This document shows positions 1-5,363 of a stretch of 7,236 nucleotides of DNA, piece by piece. How positions within the stretch are numbered: the first letter of the stretch is position 1; the number at the start of each line of letters is the position of its first letter. The stretch comes from an uncultured Clostridia bacterium. Its GTDB lineage: Bacteria > Bacillota > Clostridia > UBA1381. The translations under genes and the position numbers were made by a program. The stretch is taken from assembly GCA_910585795.1 (NCBI GenBank), contig CAJUFV010000134.1, positions 1 through 7,236 of the forward strand. Reading direction: 5' to 3'. The notes beneath the pieces are model-generated. The model searched no databases and had not been told where the DNA came from. It was given only the letters and a program-made list of their open reading frames with translations.

Positions 1-138
1 AGTAGCTGACGGTATTAGCTTTTGCAGCTGACTGAATCTTAAAATTTTATCGGCAAGATGCCATAATATAAGTGATTTGTATTTTCCGCCTACAATATCA
101 AGTGTAGCCTCTACAGGGCATATATATGTATGTTTCAA
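1..138 (-). CDS. HxlR-family winged-helix transcriptional regulator, N-terminal part (cut by window edge)
   Basis: Only the first 46 codons are visible; the gene runs off the left edge. The translation contains CPVEATLDIVGGKYKSLILW followed by a helix-turn-helix-like stretch with RFSQLQKLIPS, which is the classic opening of HxlR-type DNA-binding proteins. These act as dimeric cytoplasmic regulators, and several (such as Bacillus YodB and HypR) sense electrophiles or oxidants through an N-terminal cysteine. Cys7 here sits in the same Cys-Pro position as the YodB sensor cysteine. The start is taken as TTG at 136-138, because AAAGGA (149-154) lies 10 bases upstream and an in-frame stop occurs three codons upstream. 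The ATG at 146-148 is in another frame and soon hits a stop. The gene is divergent from the copper ATPase gene, so it may regulate itself and that neighbour. The family call is firm; the signal sensed is unknown. Confidence 0.85.
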   Translation of the reverse strand, partial: MKHTYICPVEATLDIVGGKYKSLILWHLADKILRFSQLQKLIPSAT

Positions 139-167
139 AATTAATCATTCCTTTCTTCTCGCAAGGC

Positions 168-199
168 ACTATCTTTTTTGATAGTATATATCAAAAAAG
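168..199. promoter_or_regulatory. Putative operator: two overlapping inverted repeats between the HxlR gene and copA
   Basis: Two perfect dyads overlap here. ACTATC (168-173) and GATAGT (180-185) are separated by six T. CTTTTTTGATA (173-183) and TATCAAAAAAG (189-199) are separated by five bases. The site lies between the divergent genes and covers the likely -10 box of the regulator gene, as expected for autoregulation. HxlR-type proteins bind palindromic sites as dimers; that this is the binding site is inferred from position and symmetry. The AT-rich dyad could instead act as a hairpin in the regulator's leader RNA. Confidence 0.5.
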
Positions 200-211
200 T
201 GCATACTTGAA
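183..211 (-). promoter_or_regulatory. Putative promoter of the HxlR-family gene
   Basis: On the minus strand, TTCAAG (206-211) is followed after 17 bases by TATACT (183-188), a good sigma-A-type pair. The -10 box falls inside the inverted repeat, so a bound repressor would block it. The -35 box shares bases 207-211 with the copA -35 box, so the two promoters are back to back. Confidence 0.45.
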
Positions 212-234
212 AAATAAATCATTTATGATAAAAT
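207..234 (+). promoter_or_regulatory. Putative promoter of the copA-copZ gene
   Basis: TTGAAA (207-212) is followed after 16 bases by TAAAAT (229-234). Transcription would start near 241, leaving about 70 bases of AT-rich leader before the ATG at 311. I see no CopY box (TACAnnTGTA) and no GC-rich CsoR-like palindrome, so copper control, if direct, would need another regulator, possibly the divergent HxlR protein. Confidence 0.45.
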
Positions 235-310
235 AATAACACAATAAAAGAATAAAATCAACTGTGTAAGAGAATTATTTTAATATACAGATATAAGGTG
301 TGGTGATTAT

Positions 311-2800
311 ATGACTGAAAAATTTAATGTGACTGGTATGACGTGCAGTGCGTGCAGTGCGCACGTTGAAAAAAGTGTAAAAAAGCTTGATGGAGTAAAA
401 AGTGTAAGTGTAAATCTTTTGCGCGGTAGTATGAATGTAGAGTTTGATGAAAATACTGCTAGTGTAAATAATATAATAGATGTGGTTGCTGCAGGCGGTT
501 ACGGAGCTTCTGTGGCCGGAAAAATAGAGGAAAAAAACAGAAATACAAAGGCGGAAGATGAACTTTCAAATATGAAGCTGCGCCTTATTGTATCTGTTGC
601 GTGTCTTGTTCCGCTTATGTATATATCTATGGGTCATATGTGGCATTTTCCCTTTCTTGATATATTTCATGGCGTAAGAAATGCTCTAGCTTTTGCGTTT
701 ACTCAGCTTTTACTGACACTACCTGTAATGTATGTAAACAGAAAGTATTTTATAAATGGATTTAAAACATTGTTTCATGGTGCTCCGAATATGGACTCTC
801 TTATTGCTATAGGTTCCGGCGCGGCCTTTGTCTATGGTATAGCGGCTATATATTGTATAGGATATGGTTTGGAGAATGGTGATACAGCATTGACGGAACA
901 ATATATGATGAATCTGTATTTTGAGTCGGCCGCAATGATATTGGCGCTTATAACAGTAGGAAAATTTCTTGAAGCTCGCGCGAAAGGAAAAACATCAAAG
1001 GCAATTGAAAAGCTTATTGACTTATCTCCAAAAACAGCATTAGTGTTGCGTGACAGAAAAGAGGTAATTGTAAATGTTGAAGAGGTTCAAATTGGTGAAA
1101 CGATTATTGTAAAGGCTGGGCAGGCAATACCTCTTGACGGTGTAATAACAGAGGGTAGCGGTGCGGTAGATGAATCAGCTATAACAGGTGAAAGTATTGC
1201 TGTTGAAAAGAATATCGGAGACAGAGTTATCGGAGCAACAATAAATAAGTCAGGTTATTTTAAATTTAAGGTTGAAAAAATTGGTGAAGATACTGCTCTT
1301 GCGCAGATTATTCAGCTTGTTGAAGAGGCCGCATCATCAAAGGCTCCGATTGCTAAGCTCGCAGATAAAGTGAGCGGAATATTTGTTCCTGTTGTTATAA
1401 CCATTGCTGTTGTAACGACTATAGTATGGCTTGTTATGGGATATGGAATAAGTTTTGCTTTGTCCATGGGAATATCGGTGCTTGTAATTTCTTGCCCGTG
1501 CGCCCTGGGTCTTGCCACACCTACGGCAATAATGGTTGGTACCGGCATAGGGGCGCAGTACGGTATACTTACAAAATCAGCTGAGAGCCTTGAAACAGCG
1601 CATCATGTAGATACTATTGTGCTTGATAAAACCGGTACAATTACAGAAGGCAGGCCTTCTGTTACTGATATATCGCCCGTAGGTATATCTGAAAATGATT
1701 TGCTTGTATTGGCGGCGTCGATTGAATATTTATCAGAGCATCCTCTTGCAAGAGCGATAGTTGAAAAAGCGGATAGCTTGAAATTGCGGGAAGTTACAGA
1801 TTTTTCACAAATAGAAGGGCAGGGGGTAAGAGGAACGATTAATGGAAAAACAGTACTGGCGGGCAATTATAAAATGATGTGTGAGAATAATATTCTTGTA
1901 AAGGAAGATATTCATTTTGCAAAAGAAGGCAAGACAGCGCTGTATTTTTCTGTCGATGGTAATTGTGTCGGTACTATCGCTGTAGCAGATACAATTAAAC
2001 CTACAAGTAAACGGGCGATTGATGATATGCGTAATATGGGACTTGATGTAATTATGCTTACGGGAGATAATAAAGTGACGGCAGAGGCTATAAAGAATCA
2101 ACTCTCTTTAAGCGGGACAATTGCGGAAGTTCTTCCTTCTGATAAGGAGGAAGAAATACGGAGACTGCAAAATTCCGGACATAAAGTGGCCATGGTAGGT
2201 GACGGTATAAATGACGCCCCTGCGCTTACTCGTGCTGATGTTGGTATAGCGATTGGCGCGGGTACTGATATAGCGATAGAGGCGGCAGATATTGTTCTTA
2301 TGAAAAGTGATTTACAGGATGTGGTGACAGCAATAGAACTGAGCCGCAGTGTAATTAAAAACATAAAGGAAAATCTTTTCTGGGCGTTTTTCTATAATAT
2401 ACTTGGGATACCTGTTGCCGCAGGTATTTTGTATGGTATTGCGGGATTGAAATTAAATCCGATGATAGCGGCGGCGGCAATGAGCTTTAGTTCGGTATTT
2501 GTAGTATCAAATGCGTTAAGATTGAGATTTTTCAAACCAAAGCATAATAATATCAGCATACATGCTGACAATATAAAGGAGAGAAATAATATGACAAAAA
2601 CAATGAAAATTAGCGGAATGATGTGTTCACATTGCACGGGCAGAGTTACGGATGCTCTTAATTCGCTGGACGGAGTACATGCAGAAGTAACCTTAGATAA
2701 TGGCGGTCAGGCAATTGTTACATTATCTGAAGAAGTGTCTGATGAAATTCTCGCAAAGACTGTGACAGACGCGGGGTATGAGGTTACAGAGATTAAATAA
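311..2800 (+). CDS. copA: Copper-exporting P1B-type ATPase CopA with a C-terminal CopZ-like chaperone domain
   Basis: This 829-residue membrane pump uses ATP to expel Cu(I) from the cytoplasm. In order: an N-terminal heavy-metal domain with GMTCSAC (Cys12, Cys15); paired membrane helices from about residue 90 to 225; the actuator-domain TGES at 292-295; the transmembrane metal site CPC (395-397); the phosphorylation motif DKTGT (Asp439); the HP motif (477-478); TGD (584-586); GDGINDAP (630-637); then the last helices with Tyr695-Asn696 and MxxSS (724-728). CPC plus YN and MxxSS mark the Cu(I) subgroup. A normal CopA would end near residue 744. Here a hydrophilic linker leads into a second metal domain (761-829) with MMCSHC (Cys772, Cys775), matching a complete CopZ. 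Ribosome-site candidates are AAGG (295-298) and GGTGA (302-306); no upstream start is in frame. A strong terminator follows, so this is a single-gene transcription unit. Confidence 0.95.
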   Translation: MTEKFNVTGMTCSACSAHVEKSVKKLDGVKSVSVNLLRGSMNVEFDENTASVNNIIDVVAAGGYGASVAGKIEEKNRNTKAEDELSNMKLRLIVSVACLVPLMYISMGHMWHFPFLDIFHGVRNALAFAFTQLLLTLPVMYVNRKYFINGFKTLFHGAPNMDSLIAIGSGAAFVYGIAAIYCIGYGLENGDTALTEQYMMNLYFESAAMILALITVGKFLEARAKGKTSKAIEKLIDLSPKTALVLRDRKEVIVNVEEVQIGETIIVKAGQAIPLDGVITEGSGAVDESAITGESIAVEKNIGDRVIGATINKSGYFKFKVEKIGEDTALAQIIQLVEEAASSKAPIAKLADKVSGIFVPVVITIAVVTTIVWLVMGYGISFALSMGISVLVISCPCALGLATPTAIMVGTGIGAQYGILTKSAESLETAHHVDTIVLDKTGTITEGRPSVTDISPVGISENDLLVLAASIEYLSEHPLARAIVEKADSLKLREVTDFSQIEGQGVRGTINGKTVLAGNYKMMCENNILVKEDIHFAKEGKTALYFSVDGNCVGTIAVADTIKPTSKRAIDDMRNMGLDVIMLTGDNKVTAEAIKNQLSLSGTIAEVLPSDKEEEIRRLQNSGHKVAMVGDGINDAPALTRADVGIAIGAGTDIAIEAADIVLMKSDLQDVVTAIELSRSVIKNIKENLFWAFFYNILGIPVAAGILYGIAGLKLNPMIAAAAMSFSSVFVVSNALRLRFFKPKHNNISIHADNIKERNNMTKTMKISGMMCSHCTGRVTDALNSLDGVHAEVTLDNGGQAIVTLSEEVSDEILAKTVTDAGYEVTEIK
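2575..2593 (+). promoter_or_regulatory. Internal ribosome binding site and ATG for a nested copZ
   Basis: AAAGGAGAG (2575-2583) precedes an in-frame ATG (2591-2593), with 9 bases between AGGAG and the start. This is a better site than the one in front of copA itself. It falls exactly where the CopA body ends and the CopZ-like domain begins. A small hairpin (TCAGCA at 2553-2558 with TGCTGA at 2563-2568) sits just upstream. The arrangement looks like a former intergenic copA-copZ junction that is now read through. Confidence 0.6.
2591..2800 (+). CDS. copZ: Nested CopZ-like copper chaperone, in frame inside copA
   Basis: Starting from the internal ATG, this frame gives a 69-residue protein, the usual size of free CopZ/Atx1-type chaperones, and it includes the whole fold. 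The Cu(I)-binding loop is GMMCSHC, with the two cysteines at residues 12 and 15 of the short product. It is followed by a typical helix (GRVTDALNSLDGV) and a beta strand before the end (AGYEV). CopZ proteins carry Cu(I) in the cytoplasm and hand it to CopA. The frame is identical to that of the upstream ATPase, so the same codons would serve as the tail of the long protein and as a free chaperone. The evidence for separate translation is the strong, well-placed ribosome site; it is not proven. If the internal start is inactive, the domain exists only as the C-terminus of CopA. Confidence 0.55.
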   Translation: MTKTMKISGMMCSHCTGRVTDALNSLDGVHAEVTLDNGGQAIVTLSEEVSDEILAKTVTDAGYEVTEIK

Positions 2801-2809
2801 AATAAGGAA

Positions 2810-2850
2810 AAAAGAATAGTCTAAAACAAATGCTTTTAGACTATTCTTTT
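2810..2850 (+). terminator. Rho-independent terminator after copA-copZ
   Basis: A perfect 17-base inverted repeat (2810-2826 and 2834-2850) with a 7-base loop begins 10 bases after the stop codon. The core is GAATAGTCTAAAA / TTTTAGACTATTC, and the arm ends in TTTT. The stem is AT-rich but long. It separates the copper gene from the region downstream. Confidence 0.85.
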
Positions 2851-3159
2851 ATGATATATAGGAGTCAAATATTGAATAAGTGTTGGATAAGGCGCGGGCC
2901 TAATGCTTATTACATTGACAATAGAAGAAAATATAGGACGCGCGGAGAGCTGTTTTTTATTTGATTATAGCAGGTGAAAACATCTTCATATTTCCTTCTG
3001 TATTTTAAGACTGCTATGCTATTTAGTAATACTTGCGTTACTAGCTGATTGTGAGGTTTTTTATGAAATTATTTTTAGCTTTATTTTGGTCTGGCTTTGA
3101 GGCATTTCATTGAACTTTTTGATTCCTTCAAGCGTCTGCTTTTTAGTTTCTTATTTTGA
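2851..3159. other. Spacer with no convincing gene
   Basis: This AT-rich stretch lies between the copA terminator and the promoter of the secreted-protein gene. It holds a possible 30-codon frame with a TTG start (2872-2964, AGGAG at 2860-2864), an imperfect hairpin (2875-2886 with 2900-2911, including three G-T pairs), a short dyad TAGTAA/TTACTA (3024-3029, 3038-3043), and on the minus strand a 29-codon open stretch ending at 3061. None is strong enough to call a gene. The region may be a relic of a lost gene or a long untranslated spacer. Confidence 0.4.
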
Positions 3160-3188
3160 TTGACATTTTGTCTGAAACATAGTAAAAT
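3160..3188 (+). promoter_or_regulatory. Strong sigma-A-type promoter for the secreted LRR protein
   Basis: Consensus TTGACA (3160-3165) is separated by 17 bases from TAAAAT (3183-3188), an almost ideal vegetative promoter. Transcription should begin near 3195, giving a leader of about 25 bases. No operator-like symmetry overlaps it, which suggests fairly constitutive expression. Confidence 0.8.
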
Positions 3189-3205
3189 ATAACATAATAA
3201 ATATT

Positions 3206-3222
3206 AGGGGGAAATGTATATG
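3206..3222 (+). promoter_or_regulatory. Ribosome site that decides the start of the secreted LRR protein
   Basis: AGGGGG (3206-3211) lies only 2 bases before the ATG at 3214 but 8 bases before the ATG at 3220. The second ATG is therefore the better start, and it gives a cleaner signal peptide beginning MKIWKRL. Confidence 0.7.
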
Positions 3223-5079
3223 AAAATATGGAAACGTCTGATGACTGCTTGCTTGGTGGTGGGGATAATGCTGTCCTTACTGCCAGGCTCCGTTTTGGCT
3301 TCTGACGGCGACGCTGTGCCCACGCCGGATGAAGTCTACAACGTCCTGATTGCGCAGAAGGAGGCTGAGGGATTCACTGAAGGTACGATATGGAATGACA
3401 GTACTCATCTCTATAGGAATTTTAAGGGCGGACCTATTGATGGAAAAAACATCATTGCGACAGGCTGTGTAGCATTTGCGTTTCAGCTAAGTGATTTGGC
3501 GTTTGATAAGCTGCCTGCAAGGCAGTACACGTCGGTTTCGATGGAACAGGTGAAGGTCGGAGATATCCTTCGGACAAACAATGATACTCACACCGTGATT
3601 GTTCTTCAAGTGAGTGACAATGGCTTGGTGTTAGCGGAGGGGAACTATTCCGGAAAAGTCCATTGGGGACGCACCATGACAGAAGCCGAGTTTAAAAGAG
3701 ATGTAAGCCATTATATTACACGTTATCCGGAGGGCTATATTCCGCCGACAGATGAAAGCGCCAACGAAATCATTGAGAAGGGTCAATTTGGCGCTGGACT
3801 GAGCTGGTCGCTGACAAAGGCGGGAGCTTTGACCATCTCCGGAACAGGAGCTATGCCTGATTTTAGCATTTATTCAGAGCAGCCGTGGTACAGCCACAAC
3901 GATAAAATCATGAAAATTGTGATTGAAGATGGTATTACAACGATTGGTCAGTCGGCATTTTGGATGAGTAACGCTCTTACCATCAGAATCCCTGACAGTG
4001 TTACAGAGATTAAAAACGATGCTTTTCGTAAAAGCTCGTTGATTTCTGTGACTATTCCCGGTAGTGTGAAAACCATTGGAGATGACTCTTTTCGAGAATG
4101 TGCAAATCTTGCTCTCGCGTCTATGATGGAAGGCGTAAGCGCGATAGGGCAACGGGCTTTTCGGGGATGCACAAAGCTTACGGCCGTAGATTTGCCTGCT
4201 AGTATCTCAGATTTGGGAGCAGGAGCTTTTTATACTTGTACAGCATTGAATTTTGTGACGTTTGCGTCGGGTAATAAGAACACTGTAAAGATGGGTGAGA
4301 ATTTGTTTATGGGGTGCTGGAGTCTGTGTCCTATTACACTGCCTGAGCATGTAGACAAAATCAGTAAAGAGATGTTCTATAACTGCTACTATATGTTTAC
4401 TGGTCTGGAGATTCCTCAAGGTGTAACAACGATTGAAGAGTCCGCGTTCAATTCCTGCAGAAACATGTCCGTCCTCATCATTCCGGACAGTGTAACAGAT
4501 ATAGAGAGAAACGCTTTTATCAATACCGCTTTGACGGACATATATTTTAAAGGCACTGAAGCCCAATGGAATGCAATTTGGAAATCGCCTGATTTAACGC
4601 CTATTTTGCAAAGGGTAACAATGCATTACGGGGAGCTGCCTGAAGACCCTGATCCAAATCCCAAGCATGAACACAAATGGGAAAGAAGCGAAGTGATTCA
4701 GGAGGCGACTGAAACCGAAGATGGTTTAAGGATTTACTACTGTACCATCTGTGATGAAACTTTACGGGAGGTAATTCCTGCCGCTGGTGATAAAACGGAT
4801 TATGTGTGGGGCGATGTCGCTGCGGACGTTCAAGGCTCCAGCTTGACGTTCCAGCTTTCCAGCGCGCCGCCTGCAAATGGAGTTATCTTTGTCGCAGCGT
4901 ACAATGGAAACGGAAAACTGGACGCGGTTGGCAAGGCCAAGCTTGCGAATAATTCAAATTTGACCTACACTGTGGATATGCGGACTGAAATTCCGCAGTC
5001 TGACCGTCTTGTAGCTTTTCTCTGGGATATAAAAACGCTAGAGCCGCTGAGCACGCATAAAGCCCTGCCGCGTTCTTAA
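3220..5079 (+). CDS. Secreted protein: cysteine-peptidase-like domain, BspA-type leucine-rich repeats, CxxC module
   Basis: The product has 619 residues. A signal peptide (Lys/Arg-rich start, hydrophobic core, cut after SVLA near residue 27) shows export. Residues about 35-170 resemble a papain-like (CHAP or NlpC/P60-type) domain: TGCVAFAF (Cys83), VGDILRTNNDTHTVIV (His124), AEGNYSGKVHWGR (Asn142) and a closing ITRYP, so a Cys-His-Asn triad is plausible. Next comes the WSLTKAGALTISGTGAM module (about 196-212) that commonly precedes LRR_5 repeats. BspA-type repeats (IPDSVTEIKNDAF and variants, each about 23 residues) fill roughly 230-440. A module with HEHKW and YYCTICDE (Cys508, Cys511) follows, then a C-terminal domain ending in FLWDIKTLEPLS. 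No LPXTG, membrane anchor or SLH domain is seen, so the protein is probably released or held non-covalently. The substrate is unknown; adhesion or wall/peptide processing are guesses. GC content looks higher than in copA. Confidence 0.85.
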   Translation: MKIWKRLMTACLVVGIMLSLLPGSVLASDGDAVPTPDEVYNVLIAQKEAEGFTEGTIWNDSTHLYRNFKGGPIDGKNIIATGCVAFAFQLSDLAFDKLPARQYTSVSMEQVKVGDILRTNNDTHTVIVLQVSDNGLVLAEGNYSGKVHWGRTMTEAEFKRDVSHYITRYPEGYIPPTDESANEIIEKGQFGAGLSWSLTKAGALTISGTGAMPDFSIYSEQPWYSHNDKIMKIVIEDGITTIGQSAFWMSNALTIRIPDSVTEIKNDAFRKSSLISVTIPGSVKTIGDDSFRECANLALASMMEGVSAIGQRAFRGCTKLTAVDLPASISDLGAGAFYTCTALNFVTFASGNKNTVKMGENLFMGCWSLCPITLPEHVDKISKEMFYNCYYMFTGLEIPQGVTTIEESAFNSCRNMSVLIIPDSVTDIERNAFINTALTDIYFKGTEAQWNAIWKSPDLTPILQRVTMHYGELPEDPDPNPKHEHKWERSEVIQEATETEDGLRIYYCTICDETLREVIPAAGDKTDYVWGDVAADVQGSSLTFQLSSAPPANGVIFVAAYNGNGKLDAVGKAKLANNSNLTYTVDMRTEIPQSDRLVAFLWDIKTLEPLSTHKALPRS

Positions 5080-5155
5080 GTTCTTGTCTGGATGTTCTTT
5101 TAAGGAGATGAGTCACGGACAGAACAAATTGCTGCCGCCTATAAGGAGTAAAAAA

Positions 5156-5313
5156 ATCAGTAAACCGCATCATTTATTGGTACAATATAGACTGACCAAT
5201 AACGGAAAAACATAGAGTTAACGGCACGATGCGGAAGCACGTGGGATGAACCTGAAATTAGTATTGATGAGTTCAATGAAGCTTTGAAACGAAAATTAAA
5301 AAAATATCTTTAA
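5156..5313 (+). pseudogene. Probable remnant of a small unrecognised gene (lost start, one-base frameshift)
   Basis: AAGGAG (5143-5148) is followed at an ideal 7 bases by ATC AGT AAA, where an ATG would be expected. The frame reads ISKPHHLLVQYRLTNNGKT and stops at 5213-5215. If one A is restored to the A run at 5206-5210 (or the ribosome slips back one base there), the frame continues with NIELTARCGSTWDEPEISID and ends EFNEALKRKLKKYL at TAA (5311-5313). The joined product of about 53 residues is hydrophilic, with an amphipathic Lys-rich tail, and looks protein-like. I do not recognise the family. An in-frame ATG exists at 5108, but its AAGGAG touches the start codon, so it is unlikely to be used. 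An 8-base inverted repeat (5174-5181 and 5195-5202) lies inside. Chance open frames remain possible. Confidence 0.35.
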
Positions 5314-5334
5314 ATCTTATAGGAATATGAAACA

Positions 5335-5363
5335 AAAAGGGAACAGATTTTTTGTTCCCTTTT
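5335..5363. terminator. Bidirectional terminator between converging genes
   Basis: An 11-base perfect inverted repeat, AAAAGGGAACA (5335-5345) and TGTTCCCTTTT (5353-5363), has a 7-base loop. It abuts the stop codon of the minus-strand methyltransferase gene and has A/T tracts on both sides, so it can end transcripts from either direction. No other terminator is evident after the secreted-protein gene at 5079. Confidence 0.85.

Noticed and set aside
201..310. CopY box or CsoR-type copper operator upstream of copA
   Set aside because: I looked for TACAnnTGTA and for GC-rich dyads; neither is present.
719..2637. Several 60-98 codon open frames on the minus strand within copA
   Set aside because: They are antisense shadows of a firmly identified gene, with no ribosome sites or recognisable domains.
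2967..3017. Inverted repeat ATAGCAG (2967-2973) / CTGCTAT (3011-3017)
   Set aside because: Seven bases with a 37-base spacer; not distinguishable from chance.
3024..3043. Dyad TAGTAA / TTACTA in the spacer
   Set aside because: Only six bases per arm and far from the promoter at 3160; no support for an operator role.
3063..3113. 16-residue hydrophobic open frame (MKLFLALFWSGFEAFH)
   Set aside because: The ribosome site is weak, there is no promoter, and the length is expected by chance in AT-rich DNA.
3214..3216. First ATG as the start of the secreted LRR protein
   Set aside because: Only 2 bases separate it from AGGGGG; the ATG at 3220 has 8-base spacing and a normal signal-peptide start.
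5052..5079. C-terminal LPRS of the secreted protein as a sortase signal
   Set aside because: No LPXTG motif, hydrophobic helix or basic tail follows, so it is not a sortase substrate.
3874..5173. Minus-strand open frames of 74-119 codons opposite the secreted-protein gene
   Set aside because: They overlap a well-supported gene, are low complexity or Arg/His-rich, and show no family features.
5108..5215. 35-codon frame starting at ATG 5108
   Set aside because: AAGGAG directly touches the ATG with no spacing. The better ribosome site at 5143-5148 points to the codon at 5156, so the 5108 start is probably incidental.
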